Positions 18,356 through 31,739 of a DNA stretch of 64,000 nucleotides are shown in pieces; position 1 is the stretch's first letter; each line of letters begins with the position of its first letter. A program made the translations under genes and the position numbers. The notes beneath the pieces were generated by a model. The model was not told the DNA's origin, ran no database searches, and saw only the letters and a program-made list of their open reading frames with translations. The stretch is from Methyloradius palustris (GTDB taxonomy: Bacteria; Pseudomonadota; Gammaproteobacteria; Burkholderiales; Methylophilaceae). Location: positions 2,736,414 through 2,800,413 of the forward strand of contig NZ_AP024110.1 of NCBI RefSeq assembly GCF_019703875.1. Reading direction: 5' to 3'.

Positions 18356-21300
18356 TATCCCACCCAGTTTAAGTGGGCCAATTGTGTACCAGTGCCACCA
18401 GCACCAGACCAAATAGTGTAATCAGTTTCAGTACCACTCACCACAGTGGATGTTGAAGACTGCGTACCTGCCAGGGTAATACTGAAGCTATCTTCAGACC
18501 CATGAATCAGGGTCAGGGTTGAACCTGTGCCCGCCCCTACCACAGCCTGGATACTAGCAGCATCGACTGAGAACGATGTTGCTACTGGGGTGGCATCGCC
18601 TTGGATACTGATGGTTTCCATATTAGTGACGATATTATTGATATTGGTCAGGGTAGAAAGTGCATAGGTAGGCGTAGCTGCAACGGTAAACCCGCTAAGA
18701 ATCAAGGTATCAGTGCCTGCGCCGCCATCCACACTCTTAAAGATATTACTGGCAGTTACTGAGCCTAAAATGGTGTCGTTGCCCAAACCACCTGTTACAG
18801 TATCGACGCCAAGACGTGCATCAATCCAATCATTTCCTGCGCCGCCGTCCATATTGTCGTTACCAGCACCCCCTGTGATGCTGTCATTACCATCACCACC
18901 GTAAATAACGTCGTTGCCAGTGCCACCTATAATAGTATCGTCGCCAGGGCTTGTACCACCACTGACTGCATCGTCTCCATAAATAGTGTTACCACTGTTA
19001 CCGCCATAAATCAGATCGTTACCAGCACCACCGTAAATTAGGTTATTGCCCGTATCCGTGCCTGTAGCATCGGCGCCACCATAAATAGTATCTGCGCCAG
19101 CACCGCCATAGAGGGTATCAGCGCCGTTATTGCCTGTGATGCTATCATTACCATCACCAGCCCTAATGGTGTTGGCATTACCATCGCCGACCAAGGTATC
19201 GTTGAAGTAAGTGCCTATCAGATTAGTAATAGCTGTCAGAGTATCAGTACCAATAGAATTACCCGTTGTGATGGTTGCTATACCACTAGCAAGACTTGCA
19301 CTAACCGCACCAGTTGAATGGATGAACGTCACAGTATCACTACCGCCGCCACCTATCATTGTGTCATTGCCAGCCATGCCTTCTAAGGTATCGTTACTAT
19401 TACCACCAGTTAGGATATTGTCATTGGCATCACCAATCAGGAAGCTTGCACCTGTAGTAACCGTCAGATTTTCAATATTATTCAGGCTATCACCGACTGC
19501 ATCGCCTGTATAAGCCAGAGCGCCTGCGACCGTTGTATCGCCGTTCGCACCAACAGCCGTCATGGTACCTGTACCCGTTAACTGGACATTAACCGCGGTG
19601 GTATAACGCGCGGTATCGTTACCAGCACCACCGTCAATAAAGTCAGCACCAGCACCACCTGTGATAGTGTCGTTACCATTGCCGCCGAGTAAGCTATCAG
19701 CCCCAGCTCCGCCATCTATCCAGTCATTACCATCGCCACCGTAAATAGTGTCGACACCCGTACCACCGATAATGCTGTCGTTACCAGTCCCTGTACCATC
19801 CAGATTGTCGCCATAAATCAGGTTGCCTGAGTTACCACCATAGATGGTGTCATTGCCATCGCCACCATAGAGCGTGTTGCTGGCCGTATCTGTGCCAGTA
19901 GCGTCTACACCGCCATATATTAAGTCATTACCTAAGCCACCATTGATGGTGTCGCTACCATTGCTACCAGTCAAAATATTGTTGTTGGCATCGCCTGTGA
20001 GGCTATCATTGCCATTAGCGCTGGTCAGGTTTTCGATGTTCGTGACACGACCAGCTACACCATTGACGATACCTGTCGATAAGTCTGCAATCACCTGCGT
20101 AGATCCAACGCTATAAATCAGCGTATCAGTACCAGCTCCGCCATCTATAATGCCGCCAGTAGTAGCTGTTGGTAATACCGAGAGCGTAATAGTATCGTTG
20201 TTACTGGTGCCTATCAGGTTCTCTATGCTGGTTAATGTGACATTGCCGCTGGTGCTGGTTGCTGTGCCGCCGCCTGTGGCATCCAGCGTAACGGTAATAG
20301 CGTTGAGGCCAGCAAAGCTAGCAGTATCAACACCCGTACCGCCATTCAAGGTATCCGCACCGCCTGCACCAATCAGGGTATCGTCACCTGCGCCGCCTGT
20401 TAATACGTTGGCAACGGACGAGCCTGTCAAACTATCGTTTCCGCCAGCACTGGTGAGGTTTTCTACATTGGTCAATATGCCATTGACGCCATTGACCACA
20501 CCAGTAGTCAAATTAGCTACCACTTGAGTTGTACCTACGTTATAGATCACGGTGTCAGTACCAGCACCGCCATCGATCAGGCCGCCTGTGCCAGCTGATG
20601 GCAACACGCCCATGGTAAAGGAGTCATTCAGGCTGGTACCAACCAGATTTTCAATACTGAACAAAGTATCGTTACCGCTGGCACTGGTAGCAGTACCATT
20701 ACCAGTAGCATCCAACACCACGGTAACTGCTGCCAAGCCAGCAAAATTCGCGGTGTCGTTACCCGCATCGCCATACAAAGTATCGTTACCAACGCCGCCA
20801 GTTAGGGTATCGTCCCCCGCGCCACCAATTAAGATGTTCGCGTTGTCGTCGCCTGTCAGGTTATCCGCTTGGGCAGAACCTTCTAGGCCTTCGATACTCG
20901 TATAGATATCGCCGCTGGCATCGCCTGTATTACTTGCAGGGTTTATCAGAGAAGCTGTCACGCCTACAGTTGAGTAACGATATGACGCAATATCGGTTCC
21001 GTTACCACCATCCAGAGAATCAGATCCCGCACCACTCACCAGTGTGTCATTACCTATACCACCAAGCAGAGTATCTGCGGTACCGCCATTGCCCACCAGC
21101 AAGTCGTCGCCACTACCGCCAGTCAGGATATTATTGTTTCCATCACCAACTAGCGTATCGTTAAAAGCGGAACCAAGAAGATTTTGGATATTGATATAGC
21201 TATCGCCAACTGCATCGCCTGAAACGACAATGCCTGAACCTGTGGGAGCCGTGCCCAATAATGCTGCTACTGCGGCACTGGCATGCGCATAACTGGCCGT

Positions 21301-24300
21301 ATTGTTACCTGTGCCGCCATCCAGCGTATCGGCCCCAGCCATGCCTTCTAGGGTATCGTCACCGATACCGCCAGACAGATAATTGGCCACCGAATTACCG
21401 ATGAGCAAGTCGTTGTTGTCAGAACCTGTTACATTCTCAATGCTACTGAATTGATCTCCAGCTGCATCACCAGTTTGGGCAACACCCAGCGTGGTGGTTA
21501 AGCCACCATATTGATTGTCTGTCAGGTTTACGGTAACGGCTGCTGTCGCACCTGCATAACTTGCTGTATCAGTATTCGCACCGCCAATCAGGGTATCGGC
21601 ACCTGCTCCACCAATTAGGGTATTGTTTCCAGCGCCACCAATCAGTACGTTACCATTGGCATCGCCAGTCAAGCTATCGTCACCACTACCACCAGTCAGA
21701 TTCTGTATGGTGCCAGCCACAAAAGTATCCGTAGCAAATCCAGTGATCGTGCCACTATTGGTTAACAGGCTAGCAGTTACCGCCACTGTTGCGCCCGCAT
21801 AGCTGGCCGTATTGATACCAGTGCCGCCGTCTAGCGTATCGCCGCCAGTTGCCACCGCATTACCAGTGCCTTCCAGCGTATCGTTGCCAGCACCACCGCT
21901 GAGGATATTGGCCTGGGTATCGCCAATCAGGCTGTCATTACCTGTACCGCCAGTCAGGTTTTGGATATTAATATAGACATCGCCCGCTGCATTGCCATTA
22001 TTGATGGCTGAGTTCAGCAGAGATGCAGTGACTGCAGTAGGTGCATGCGCATAAGAAGCAGTGTTGTTGCCAGCGCCACCATCTAGGGTATCAGCACCTG
22101 CCATACCTTCCAGCGTGTCGTTGCCTAATCCGCCAGTCAGAGAATTGGCATTCAAGTCGCCAATCAGATAATCGTCATAGGCAGAACCAATGACATTACT
22201 AATACCAGAGAACTGGTCGCCAAGTGCATCACCTGTTTGCGCGACCGCGAGTGTTGAGGTCACGCTACCGTAGACATTATCCGTTAAATTGACTGTAACA
22301 CCCGTGGTACCGCTAGCCGGAACATAACCTGCATAGCTCGCAGTATCAGTGCCGCCACCGCCAATCAAGGTGTCGCTGCCAGCGCCACCTTCCAGCGTAT
22401 CGTTGCCAAGACCGCCGCTCAATATGTTAGCATTGATGTCACCCGTCAATGTATCGTTGCCGCTACCACCAGTCAGGTTTTCAACATTAGAAAGAATACC
22501 AGCCACGGCTGTTGCCAGCGTATTGCCTACCGAAGCAGTTGCAAGGTTGGCATACACGCCACCAGTCGCTGTATAAATCACCGTATCATTACCAGCGCCG
22601 CCGTTAATCACGCCGCCATTGGCAGCAATGCCTGTGGGCACATAAGCCACGGTGAAGGTATCGTTACCAGCACTGCCAATCAGGTTTTCAATGCTGGTTA
22701 ACTGATCGCTGGTGCCATTACTGGTGGCTGTGCCATTACCTGAAATATCCAGCACAACATTCACAGCTGTGGTCAAACGCTCAAAACTTGCGGTATCAGT
22801 GCCAGTGCCACCATCCAGAGAGTCGGCACCCACTGCTCCAGTACGATTACTTGCAATCAGGGTATCGTTACCACCACCACCTTGCAGGTTTGCGCCCAAA
22901 GTCCCCGTAGTTGCAACCGTGCGATCTCGTGAAACCAAAATATCATTATTAGCTGAACCCACCAGATTTTCGATGCTGGTAAATGTATCAGTGCCAAAAC
23001 CAGTAATGGTGCCGCTGTTACCCGCCACGCCTGCATAGGTAGAGCTCAGCAAGCTTGCACTCACGCCTGCAGTAGCATGCAGGTAACTTACTGTATCTGT
23101 ACCAGTGCCGCCATCCAACGTATCACCAACTGTGCCGCCTATGCCTTCAAGGGTGTCGTTACCAACACCGCCTACGATGCTATTGGCATTGAGATCACCA
23201 ATCAGATAATCGTTAAAACCAGAGCCTGTAATGTTTTCAATGCCTGAGAATTGATCACCAGCGGCATCGCCAGTTTGAGTAACGCCGAGTGTGCTCGTGA
23301 CGTTGCCTAACTGATTGTCGGTGAGATTGACTGTGACTGCTGCACCTGCACCTGCATAACTGGCAGTGTCTGTGCCACCGCCACCAACCAAGGTGTCGGC
23401 ACCTGCGCCGCCTTCAAGTGAGTCACTTCCTAAACCACCTGTGAGTATGTTGGCGTTAGCATCGCCGATCAGTGTGTCGTTACCAGAGCCGCCAGTGAGA
23501 TTCTCTAGATTGCTTAGATATTGAGTAGTAGCCGCACTGCTAGTACCCACTACACCCGTTGCCAGATTAGCATAAAGGGATGTGCTGACATTGTAGGTTA
23601 AGGTGTCGTTACCAGAGCCGCCATCAACCACGCCACTCTTTACGCCGCTGACTGTTGAAGGTAAAACGCTCAGCGTAAATGAATCGTTACCGTTACCGCC
23701 CGTGAGATTTTCTATGCTGGCTAGCTGATCTGTTAGGCCATTGTTGATGCCCGTCCCATTGCCAGAAGCATCAAGAACGACGGTTACTGCTGAAGTAATC
23801 CTTTCAAAGCTGGCAGTATCAATACCAGTGCCACCATCTAGGGTATCTGCACCAGCGCCGCTAAAGCCTATGCCTGCGAGCAAGGTATCGTTACCACTAC
23901 CTCCAGCAATGCTATCACCCGCATCGGTACTAGCCACTCGATCGCGGTTGATTAAATAATCGTTAAAATTAGAACCTGTAAGATTTTCGATATTGGTCAG
24001 CGTATCAGTCGATAAACCAACTATTTTCCCGCTATCGCCAACTACACCGTTATAGGTACTGTTATTCAGGCTGGCAGAAACTGCTGCACTTGCATGAGCA
24101 TAACTAGCCGTATCATTTCCACCGCCGCCATCCAGCGTATCGCCGCCGCCTATCCCTTCTAACGTGTCATTGCCCAGACCGCCACTAATGCTGTTAGCTG
24201 CCGTATTGCCAATCAAGTAATCATCATAGGCGGAGCCTGTGATGTTACTAATGCCTGAAAATTGGTCTCCAGCCGCATCACCCGTCTGTGTAACTCCCAA

Positions 24301-27300
24301 GCTATTAGTGACGCTGCCATTTTGATTGTCATTTAAATTGACTGTGACACCCGTCGTTCCGCTAGCTGGAACATAACCTGCATAGCTGGCAGTATCTGTG
24401 CCACCACCACCAATTAGTGTATCTGCACCAGCAGCACCTTCAAGAATATCGTTGCCCAGACCACCATTGAGCAGATTATTGTTGGCATCACCGATCAAGG
24501 TATCGTCACCACTGCCGCCAGTCACAATTTCAATATTGCTCAGCGCACCAGTCAATGCCGTAGCCAATGAAGTACCAACAGCACCAGTAGCTAGATTGGC
24601 ATAAATCGTACTACTCACATTATAAGTAACTGTATCTATACCACTTCCACCATCAATAGCGCCACCATTGGCGAGACTGCCTGTGGGCACATAGGCAACC
24701 GTAAACGAGTCATTGCCCGTACCACCGACCAGATTTTCTATGCTGACAAGTTGGTCAGTAGCACCATTGCTGGTAGCAGTACCATTACCAGAAGCATCAA
24801 GTGCTACCGTAACTGCGGTACTTAAACGCTGGAAACTTGCTGTGTCAACGCCCGATCCACCGTCCAGAGTGTCACCTACAGTAGTACTAGTTCGTGTGCT
24901 TGCAACGAGCGTGTCGTTACCCAATCCACCCTGGAGACTACTGCCGATAGTAGTTGCGGCCGTGCGATCTCGTGCAGACAGGGTGTCAGCAAAAGCAGAA
25001 CCTGTAAGATTTTCAATATTGACAAAAGTATCAGCACCAAAGCCTGTGATTTGGCCAGAGTTAGTGTTAAGGCTTGCACTCACTGCTGCAGTAGCATGTA
25101 GGTAACTGACTGTATCTGTACCAGTGCCGCCATCCAATATATCCCCAACTGTACCCCCTATCCCTTCAAGGGTATCGCTGCCAGCACCACCTACGATACT
25201 ATTGGCATTAAGGTCACCAATTAAATAATCGTTAAAACCAGAGCCCGTAATATTTTCAATACCAGAGAATTGATCACCTGCCGCATCGCCAGTTTGAAGT
25301 GCGTTAGAAAGTGTATTGGTGACATTGCCTAATTGATTGTCAGTAAGGTTAACAGTGACAGCTGCGCCTGCGCCTGCATAACTGGCAGTATCTGTGCCAC
25401 CGCCACCAACCAAGGTGTCAGCACCTGCGCCGCCTTCAAGTGAGTCACTTCCTAAACCACCTGTGAGCAGGTTGGCGTTGGCGTCACCGATCAGTGTGTC
25501 ATTTGCACTTCCACCAGTCAGATTTTCTACGTTGCTGAGGATTCCAGAAACCGCTGTTGCTAAAGAATTACCGACGGCTCCTGTAGCCAGGTTAGCGTAT
25601 ACACTGGTTGATACGCTATAGGTCACCGTATCAATACCTGTACCGCCATTGATCACGCCACCATTGGCAGCGCTTCCAGTAGGGATAGCAGCCACACTAA
25701 ATGTATCATCGCCGCTACCGCCAATCAGATTTTCTATACTATTAAGTTGTTGCGCACTTCCATTGCTTGATGCTGTGCCATTACCCGAGGCGTTCAATAC
25801 CACATTAACCGCATTGGTAAAACGCTCAAAGCTGGCAGTATCAACACCAGTGCCACCGTCTAAGGTATCCGACCCAGCACCGCCAATTCCAATACCAGCA
25901 ATCAAGGTATCGTTACCAGCACCACCAGCAATGCTGTCACCAGCATCTGTATTTGATACTTGATCACGGTTAATCAGATAATCATTAAAGTTTGAGCCCG
26001 TGAGATTTTCGATATTGCTCAGCGTATCAGTCGATAAGCCAACAATCTTGCCTGTATTGCCAGTAACGCTGTTATAAGTGCTGGTGTTTAAACTTGCGGT
26101 GACTGCTGCGCCAGCATGGGCATAACTAGCCGTATCATTACCTGTACCGCCATCGAGAGTATCGCCGCCGCCTACACCTTCCAGAGTGTCATTACCTTGA
26201 CCACCAGCAATACTGTTGGCTGCAGTATTGCCTATCAGGTAGTCGTCATAGGCAGAACCCAAAATATTGCTAATACCAGAGAACAAATCACCCAGTGCGT
26301 CACCTGTCTGCTGAACATTTAAGGTATTCGTTGGGGTATTACCAAAGACGTTATCGGTTAAATTGACTGTGACCCCAGTTGTTCCACTAGCTGGTGCATA
26401 ACCGGCATAGCTGGCAGTATCTGTGCCGCCACCGCCGATTAGCGTATCTCCCGCTGCACCACCTTCAAGAATATCATTGCCGCTACCACCATTTAATAGG
26501 TTCGTGCCTGTATTACCGATAAGGGTGTCATCACCGCTACCACCAGTAATATTTTCGATGTTATAGAGATATTGTGTAGTAGCGGCACTGCTTGTACCAA
26601 CCACGCCTGTTGCCAGATTGGCATAAAGTGAAGTGCCAACGTTATAAATAACAGTATCTGTACCAGCTCCACCATCTACTACACCGCTTTTTACGGTGCT
26701 GGCGGTAGTGGGCAACACGCCCAAGGTAAACGAGTCATTGCCTGTACCACCTGTCAGATTTTCTATGCCGGTTAATACATCATTACCATTGGCACCCGTG
26801 ATTGATGCAGTGCCCGAACCAGCATTGTTTAATACTACCGTAACAGCAGCCGAAAGCCTTTCAAAGCTGAGCGTATCAATGCCAGTGCCGCCATCGATCG
26901 AATCATTGCCTGAACCACTGGCCTTGGCACCAGCTACTATGGTGTCATTGCCAGCGCCGCCAACTATTGAATCCCCCGAGCTGCCAGCAGTGCGGTCACG
27001 ATTGATCAGGTAATCGTCAAAAGCAGAACCAGTAAGATTTTCAATACTGGTAAAGGTATCCTGACCAAACCCTGTCACAGTACCAGTATTGCCAGTGACT
27101 GAATTGTAAACCACATTCGCTAGCAAGCTCGCTTGCACACCAGCGGTAGCATTGGCATAGCTGGCCGTATCACTGCCATCGCCACCATCAAGAGTATCAC
27201 CGACTACTCCTGCAATTCCTTCAAGCGTATCGTTGCCAGCACCAGCCTGCAATAAGTTGGCAGCCGAGCTACCAGTAATGCTGTCGCTGTAAGCTGTACC

Positions 27301-30225
27301 TACCACATTTTGGATGCGAATCAGGGTATCGTTACCAACCGAGCCGCCGCCTATACCATCTTGTGAGAAAGGCGCATCTGCCGCTGTGCCATAATTAACG
27401 GTAGCCCCATCAAATACCGTGGTATTACCAGTATCAAGATTAACCACTACCCCATTAGTCGCTGCTGCGAAATTTGCAGTATTGGTGCCAGTGCCGCCAT
27501 CAAGTGTGTCGCTACCACCTAAACCCTGCAGCGTATCGTTGCCATCACCGCCACGCAGAATATTGGAACTGTTATTGCCAGTGAGAACATCGTTATTGGC
27601 ACTACCTGTCAGGTTTTGAATATTGATGAAAGTGTCGGTAGCAAAGCCAGTAATTGTGCCTGTGTTGGTTGTGAGGCTCGCATTGACTGCTGCAGTGGCA
27701 TGAAGATAGGTAACAGTATTGTTGCTGATACCAGTATCTACACCGCCGTTCATGGTGTCTCCACCAGTGGCGATTGAGTTACCAATACCTTCAAGTGTGT
27801 CGTTACCGTCACCACCGTTCAGAAGATTGGCACTGCTGTTACCAATCAAGTAATCATCAAAACTTGAACCAGTGACATTTTCGATGCTATTAAACTGATT
27901 ATTGAGTGCATCGCCAACCTGAGTGACAGCCAGTGTGTTATTGACAAACCCCTCAGTATTGTCATTTAAATTGACCACTACGGCAGAGGTAGATGTAGCA
28001 TAACTTGCTGTATCGGTGCCATTGCCACCTCTTAACGTATCTGCGCCCCCACCGCCTATTAACGTATCGTTACCAGCTCCGCCCGATAATAGGTTGGCAT
28101 TAACGTCACCTGTCAGCAGGTCGTTAAATGATGAGCCTTCCAAATTTTCAATACTGCTATATACATCTGAACCCAAGCCACCAGCAATATTGCCTGTATT
28201 GGTGACCAAGCTTGCTGTAACAGCTGCGTCTGCATGAGCATAACTGGCAGTGTCGCTACCGTTACCACCGTTTAATGTATTGTTGCCACCCATTCCTTCG
28301 AGGGTGTCATTTCCATCACCGCCGCTTAGAATATTATTATTGGCATCGCCAATCAGCTTGTCGTTAAAAGCGGAACCTTGCAGGTTTTGAATATTGATAT
28401 AGACGTCACCTGCCGCATCGCCTGTAGGAGTGACGTCTGAAAGTGTGGTTAAAGTCGCTACTACGCCAACACCCACATTGCTGACAACACCTGCATGGGC
28501 ATAACTGGCTGTATTATTACCTGCTCCACCATCCAGCGTGTCATTACCTGCCATGCCTTCCAGCGTGTCATCACCATCACCACCTGCCAGATAATTCGCA
28601 GCAGCATCGCCTATGATTAAATCGTTATAAGCAGAGCCGGTAACATTTTCAACACTGTTGAAAACATCATTAAGTGCCTCTCCAACTTGAGGCGTAGTCA
28701 GCAGATTGGTAATGTTGTTGCTATTGGTCGATGTGTTATAGACATTATCAGTAAGATTCACTGTGACTGCAGAGCCTGCATTGACGTAAGTCGCTGTATC
28801 GGTGCCAGCACCTCCAATCAATGTATCCCCGCCCAAGCCGCCTTCAAGTAAATCATTACCTGTACCGCCATCCAGATAATCGTTACCTACGCCACCACGC
28901 AGGGTATCGTTACCTGCATCGCCATATACCGTGTCATTTCCAGAGCCAGCAACCACCAAATCATAACCAGCGCCCGCGTGAATCTCCTGCCCACCTGCAG
29001 CGCCGTATATGTCGTAGCCTACGCCTCTGGCTGGCAAGACATAGATGGGGTTACCACTAGAATCAACCAAGGCAAAATCAGCTGGGGAATTTGTCTCGCG
29101 ATAGCTGAAATAGAAGCTTTTAAATAAATCGAGCGGAATTACGCCAGCATCACCCTGCACGTTTACCTGTAATGGAAACGGGTTTGATGTATTTGCTGGA
29201 ATAGTCGTTCCGTCTAAAGCCAGCGAGTAAGTAATAGCGAGGTTTATACCAGAGGCTAAAGTCGTCGGATCACCAGTCAATGTCCAAGTATTTGCTGCTG
29301 TTTGAGTAATCCCCGGGCCACTAATATTGAATGTAAACCCTAAGCTACCTGGCACTGATAAGGTGATGCTATTGATGGTTGTAAATCCAGCTATAGCAAG
29401 ATTTAAGGTTTTTTCCCAGCTACCCGGGTCGTTATTCGCAAATGCAGCATTTTCATTAATCGTTGAATTATTGGCTGCAGTAATGACTTCTCTGGTGCCT
29501 TGTGCTGATGCAGAAGAATCACGGGAACCGATTGGTGTGTCAGCCCTGAAAGATGGATCAACCTTGTACTCTTCAGCCACATAAAAATTGCCTGTAATTG
29601 CAGGGATACCAATTTTGATGTCGCCAATATCCTGTACCTTGGTACCAACACGATAAGCTGTAGGTTGAGATATGCTAGGTGGTACTACAGTATCGAGATT
29701 TTCAGTATCGAAACGGCCTCCACCAGATTTACCAATCGCACCTGAGTTAGTAATCGCTGACGCTTTTGGCAAGGGAGCAGGGGGCGCGCTTGTACTAGTA
29801 GATAAATCATTGAGTGAAAGAATTAACGATGTAATGTCGCTATCTGACTCACCAGCAAAAGCCAGCTTGGTATCAATATTCTCACTGATAATACGCAAAT
29901 TACCCGCATCGGCGGCATCAATATGGCCTACCTGTTTGAAAAGATCATCCGTACTGGCACTGAAGCTATCTGAAAACTCCACTTTGTGTGGTGAGCCTGT
30001 AATCGCATCCAACGCGCCATTGGGGATAACGATATAAGTACCGTCAGCAAAACCCAGCACCAGATCAACGTCTGCTACATCTACAGATTTAAGCGCGCCA
30101 TGGCTTTCTTTCAGATGGATGATGTTGTCAGCGCCTGGTTGCACACGAATCACCTTACCAACGATATTATGTTTTTCGTTGGTAACTTGGCGATGCTCAG
30201 TTAATGCGGGCTGGTTAATGGCCAT
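18355..30225 (-). CDS. Giant RTX repeat protein, type I secreted (3956 residues)
   Basis: The reading frame is uninterrupted and starts after AGGAG. Residues 1-~130 form a non-repeat head ([16 protein letters not shown] region), and ~200-410 is a beta-rich domain. From ~415 to ~3840 the protein is almost entirely GGxGxDxLx calcium-binding beta-roll blocks separated by ~60-100 residue linkers (ENLTGS..., TASYAHA... types). The last ~120 residues are the non-RTX type I secretion tail, ending in AHLNWVG. No Ig/cadherin stalk domains, protease or lipase motif is visible, so it is best read as a surface or S-layer-like adhesin or matrix protein. It lies between the proton-channel gene and the ABC gene of the same operon. 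No LapG-type TAAG cleavage site is evident in the first 200 residues. Confidence 0.88.
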   Translation of the reverse strand: MAINQPALTEHRQVTNEKHNIVGKVIRVQPGADNIIHLKESHGALKSVDVADVDLVLGFADGTYIVIPNGALDAITGSPHKVEFSDSFSASTDDLFKQVGHIDAADAGNLRIISENIDTKLAFAGESDSDITSLILSLNDLSTSTSAPPAPLPKASAITNSGAIGKSGGGRFDTENLDTVVPPSISQPTAYRVGTKVQDIGDIKIGIPAITGNFYVAEEYKVDPSFRADTPIGSRDSSASAQGTREVITAANNSTINENAAFANNDPGSWEKTLNLAIAGFTTINSITLSVPGSLGFTFNISGPGITQTAANTWTLTGDPTTLASGINLAITYSLALDGTTIPANTSNPFPLQVNVQGDAGVIPLDLFKSFYFSYRETNSPADFALVDSSGNPIYVLPARGVGYDIYGAAGGQEIHAGAGYDLVVAGSGNDTVYGDAGNDTLRGGVGNDYLDGGTGNDLLEGGLGGDTLIGGAGTDTATYVNAGSAVTVNLTDNVYNTSTNSNNITNLLTTPQVGEALNDVFNSVENVTGSAYNDLIIGDAAANYLAGGDGDDTLEGMAGNDTLDGGAGNNTASYAHAGVVSNVGVGVVATLTTLSDVTPTGDAAGDVYINIQNLQGSAFNDKLIGDANNNILSGGDGNDTLEGMGGNNTLNGGNGSDTASYAHADAAVTASLVTNTGNIAGGLGSDVYSSIENLEGSSFNDLLTGDVNANLLSGGAGNDTLIGGGGADTLRGGNGTDTASYATSTSAVVVNLNDNTEGFVNNTLAVTQVGDALNNQFNSIENVTGSSFDDYLIGNSSANLLNGGDGNDTLEGIGNSIATGGDTMNGGVDTGISNNTVTYLHATAAVNASLTTNTGTITGFATDTFINIQNLTGSANNDVLTGNNSSNILRGGDGNDTLQGLGGSDTLDGGTGTNTANFAAATNGVVVNLDTGNTTVFDGATVNYGTAADAPFSQDGIGGGSVGNDTLIRIQNVVGTAYSDSITGSSAANLLQAGAGNDTLEGIAGVVGDTLDGGDGSDTASYANATAGVQASLLANVVYNSVTGNTGTVTGFGQDTFTSIENLTGSAFDDYLINRDRTAGSSGDSIVGGAGNDTIVAGAKASGSGNDSIDGGTGIDTLSFERLSAAVTVVLNNAGSGTASITGANGNDVLTGIENLTGGTGNDSFTLGVLPTTASTVKSGVVDGGAGTDTVIYNVGTSLYANLATGVVGTSSAATTQYLYNIENITGGSGDDTLIGNTGTNLLNGGSGNDILEGGAAGDTLIGGGGTDTASYAGYAPASGTTGVTVNLTDNVFGNTPTNTLNVQQTGDALGDLFSGISNILGSAYDDYLIGNTAANSIAGGQGNDTLEGVGGGDTLDGGTGNDTASYAHAGAAVTASLNTSTYNSVTGNTGKIVGLSTDTLSNIENLTGSNFNDYLINRDQVSNTDAGDSIAGGAGNDTLIAGIGIGGAGSDTLDGGTGVDTASFERFTNAVNVVLNASGNGTASSNGSAQQLNSIENLIGGSGDDTFSVAAIPTGSAANGGVINGGTGIDTVTYSVSTSVYANLATGAVGNSLATAVSGILSNVENLTGGSANDTLIGDANANLLTGGLGSDSLEGGAGADTLVGGGGTDTASYAGAGAAVTVNLTDNQLGNVTNTLSNALQTGDAAGDQFSGIENITGSGFNDYLIGDLNANSIVGGAGSDTLEGIGGTVGDILDGGTGTDTVSYLHATAAVSASLNTNSGQITGFGADTFVNIENLTGSAFADTLSARDRTAATTIGSSLQGGLGNDTLVASTRTSTTVGDTLDGGSGVDTASFQRLSTAVTVALDASGNGTATSNGATDQLVSIENLVGGTGNDSFTVAYVPTGSLANGGAIDGGSGIDTVTYNVSSTIYANLATGAVGTSLATALTGALSNIEIVTGGSGDDTLIGDANNNLLNGGLGNDILEGAAGADTLIGGGGTDTASYAGYVPASGTTGVTVNLNDNQNGSVTNSLGVTQTGDAAGDQFSGISNITGSAYDDYLIGNTAANSISGGLGNDTLEGIGGGDTLDGGGGNDTASYAHASAAVSASLNNSTYNGVVGDSGKIVGLSTDTLTNIENLTGSNFNDYLINRDRVASTDAGDSIAGGSGNDTLLAGIGFSGAGADTLDGGTGIDTASFERITSAVTVVLDASGNGTGINNGLTDQLASIENLTGGNGNDSFTLSVLPSTVSGVKSGVVDGGSGNDTLTYNVSTSLYANLATGVVGTSSAATTQYLSNLENLTGGSGNDTLIGDANANILTGGLGSDSLEGGAGADTLVGGGGTDTASYAGAGAAVTVNLTDNQLGNVTSTLGVTQTGDAAGDQFSGIENITGSGFNDYLIGDLNANSIVGGVGNDTLEGIGGTVGDTLDGGTGTDTVSYLHATAGVSASLLSSTYAGVAGNSGTITGFGTDTFTSIENLVGSANNDILVSRDRTVATTGTLGANLQGGGGNDTLIASNRTGAVGADSLDGGTGTDTASFERLTTAVNVVLDISGNGTATSNGTSDQLTSIENLIGSAGNDTFTVAYVPTGIAANGGVINGGAGNDTVIYTATGGVYANLATASVGNTLATAVAGILSNVENLTGGSGNDTLTGDINANILSGGLGNDTLEGGAGSDTLIGGGGTDTASYAGYVPASGTTGVTVNLTDNVYGSVTSTLAVAQTGDALGDQFSGISNVIGSAYDDYLIGDLNANSLTGGLGNDTLEGMAGADTLDGGAGNNTASYAHAPTAVTASLLNSAINNGNAAGDVYINIQNLTGGTGNDSLIGDTQANILSGGAGNDTLEGTGNAVATGGDTLDGGTGINTASYAGATVAVTASLLTNSGTITGFATDTFVAGTIQNLTGGSGDDSLTGDANGNVLIGGAGNNTLIGGAGADTLIGGANTDTASYAGATAAVTVNLTDNQYGGLTTTLGVAQTGDAAGDQFSSIENVTGSDNNDLLIGNSVANYLSGGIGDDTLEGMAGADTLDGGTGNNTASYAHASAAVAALLGTAPTGSGIVVSGDAVGDSYINIQNLLGSAFNDTLVGDGNNNILTGGSGDDLLVGNGGTADTLLGGIGNDTLVSGAGSDSLDGGNGTDIASYRYSTVGVTASLINPASNTGDASGDIYTSIEGLEGSAQADNLTGDDNANILIGGAGDDTLTGGVGNDTLYGDAGNDTANFAGLAAVTVVLDATGNGTATSASGNDTLFSIENLVGTSLNDSFTMGVLPSAGTGGLIDGGAGTDTVIYNVGTTQVVANLTTGVVNGVNGILTNVENLTSAGGNDSLTGSSVANVLTGGAGDDTLIGAGGADTLNGGTGVDTASFAGLNAITVTLDATGGGTATSTSGNVTLTSIENLIGTSNNDTITLSVLPTATTGGIIDGGAGTDTLIYSVGSTQVIADLSTGIVNGVAGRVTNIENLTSANGNDSLTGDANNNILTGSNGSDTINGGLGNDLIYGGVDATGTDTASNTLYGGDGNDTIYGGNSGNLIYGDNLDGTGTGNDSIIGGTGVDTIYGGDGNDWIDGGAGADSLLGGNGNDTITGGAGADFIDGGAGNDTARYTTAVNVQLTGTGTMTAVGANGDTTVAGALAYTGDAVGDSLNNIENLTVTTGASFLIGDANDNILTGGNSNDTLEGMAGNDTMIGGGGSDTVTFIHSTGAVSASLASGIATITTGNSIGTDTLTAITNLIGTYFNDTLVGDGNANTIRAGDGNDSITGNNGADTLYGGAGADTIYGGADATGTDTGNNLIYGGAGNDLIYGGNSGNTIYGDDAVSGGTSPGDDTIIGGTGNDVIYGGDGNDSITGGAGNDNMDGGAGNDWIDARLGVDTVTGGLGNDTILGSVTASNIFKSVDGGAGTDTLILSGFTVAATPTYALSTLTNINNIVTNMETISIQGDATPVATSFSVDAASIQAVVGAGTGSTLTLIHGSEDSFSITLAGTQSSTSTVVSGTETDYTIWSGAGGTGTQLAHLNWVG
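22333..27400 (-). repeat. Alternating ~1.02 kb repeats within the RTX gene
   Basis: The same block recurs with anchors at 22333, 23356, 24382, 25378 and 26407; spacings are 1023, 1026, 996 and 1029 bp, all multiples of three. Blocks alternate between an A type ([12 protein letters not shown] linker; 22333, 24382, 26407) and a B type ([10 protein letters not shown]; 23356, 25378). This gives a ~2.02-2.05 kb (about 675-683 residue) higher-order repeat. The right boundary is approximate. Confidence 0.8.
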
Positions 30226-30298
30226 AATCGTGTGCTCCTGACAGTGGATGCTAGCTACTACATAGTGTTAACGCTTAATTCTGCAAATAGTTTAATGC

Positions 30299-31648
30299 TT
30301 ATTTCGTACTTCTAAATTCTTCAAACAAAGCTTGATATAAAGCGCGCTGCTCAGCAGGTGAGAAACGTGTGATCATTTCAGTGATGTTAGTGCGCAACTC
30401 AATCGACTCATCGGTCATCCGCGTTAACATATCGCTCATTTTCGATAGATCAGTACCATTGCGGGCATTGGTTTGTATTAGCTCAGTAAAATGCTCATTT
30501 AACTGGCTCAACATATCCGCATTACCGCGCTCCATCAGACCAAGAATCGTACCTAATTGCCGTCCAACACGCTGCAACTCACCACGGAACTGTGAAACAG
30601 ATTCATTGTGATCGGCCATCGCGCGCATCATCTCAGCGCGTTGTTTACCAAAATTATCCAACTCGGCCTGCAACGCCCTATCTTGTAGACGTGATGATTC
30701 ACTTAAACGTTCTTCAATTCGGCGAAGAATACGTACTTCTTCAGTGGCGATTTCTTTACGCAGCTTGGCTTCTGTTGGATCTAGTTCAATCAAACGGCCG
30801 CCACCAAGGCCAGTCGCTTCTACCAGTGCACCACCATTACCGCCAGCAGCAAGCGCACCTTCTGATGCTTCAATCGCGGTTTTGCTGTAGGCAAAGCCTT
30901 CGCGTGCCAGCGCTTGCTCAATATGCTGAGCCACTTCAGAGCCTAATAATGACATCAATTCCTGTGAGCAGCGGCGTACAGATACCATCATGAAACCCAG
31001 GATAATCGAACCCATCAGGCCGTACATAGAGGCTGAGAAGGCGATACCCATCGAGCGCATTGGTGCTTTCATGCGCGCAACCATGTCACGGAACACATCG
31101 ATTGGGTTATCTACACCAATATTCACAGTTGAGAAGCTTGAAATCAGCGAGGCGATGTCATCCAATGTAGCCAGCAAACCAATGAACGTACCCAGCAAGC
31201 CCATACCAACTAGCAAGCTGGTTAAAAACTGTGGCAAAGCATTACGGTTATTTAAACGAGATGCCGCACTGTTAAGCTCATTTTCAAGCACAGTTTGCTC
31301 TTGCGGGGTGATATGACGGCCACTCGAAGCCGCTACCATACGTAACACATAAGCAATATCAACGTTATAACCTAGCGCCAACTCTTGCAGACGCGTAGGG
31401 TTATTGCCGCCACGAAGCTCATCAGTAAATTCAGATAACTTGGCGCCTTCAGCCAACAAACGACGCACATTGGCGAGTATCAAAATACCGCCCAACAGCG
31501 TAATCACGAAAATCGCATAGTTAATCTGTGGATGTGGATTTTCTGCCAGCGTGTTCGAAATTTGCTTGTGGTAAATCGCGGCCCCAAGCAGCAAAATTAC
31601 AAACGGCAATGCTGTGTAGAAATAATAAACTCTTAAACGCTTGAACAT
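30299..31648 (-). CDS. MotA/TolQ/ExbB-type proton-channel protein (SiiB-like)
   Basis: This 449-residue membrane protein has four predicted helices: ~10-26, 41-60, 141-161 (GMGLLGTFIGLLATL) and 200-224 (GIAFSASMYGLMGSIILGF). The last two match the conserved core of MotA/TolQ/ExbB stator proteins. A ~220-residue cytoplasmic, coiled-coil-rich tail follows. Length and topology resemble SiiB of Salmonella SPI-4 (about 460 residues), and more loosely the ZorA defence stator. It lies 73 bp upstream of the giant RTX gene on the same strand and is paired with the MotB-like product of 33051-33779. The pair should form an ion-driven channel coupled to secretion or surface release of the RTX protein. 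Confidence 0.8.
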   Translation of the reverse strand: MFKRLRVYYFYTALPFVILLLGAAIYHKQISNTLAENPHPQINYAIFVITLLGGILILANVRRLLAEGAKLSEFTDELRGGNNPTRLQELALGYNVDIAYVLRMVAASSGRHITPQEQTVLENELNSAASRLNNRNALPQFLTSLLVGMGLLGTFIGLLATLDDIASLISSFSTVNIGVDNPIDVFRDMVARMKAPMRSMGIAFSASMYGLMGSIILGFMMVSVRRCSQELMSLLGSEVAQHIEQALAREGFAYSKTAIEASEGALAAGGNGGALVEATGLGGGRLIELDPTEAKLRKEIATEEVRILRRIEERLSESSRLQDRALQAELDNFGKQRAEMMRAMADHNESVSQFRGELQRVGRQLGTILGLMERGNADMLSQLNEHFTELIQTNARNGTDLSKMSDMLTRMTDESIELRTNITEMITRFSPAEQRALYQALFEEFRSTK

Positions 31649-31739
31649 GGATTGCCTGCCCCTAACTTAAATTCTTGAATTAAATGCTTCACTAAAACTC
31701 TTTTAATCATTAACGCCATGCTTAACGTGAACACGATAC

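Noticed and set aside
18356..18412. TTG-started N-terminal extension of the ABC transporter
   Set aside because: It is Trp-rich, overlaps the RTX gene's secretion tail in another frame, and the ATG at 18355 has the expected TAATG coupling.
18713..30037. Many long plus-strand open frames antisense to the RTX gene
   Set aside because: They are Pro/Val/Ser-rich mirror products of the GGxGxD-coding repeats on the other strand, with no ribosome-binding sites or recognisable domains.
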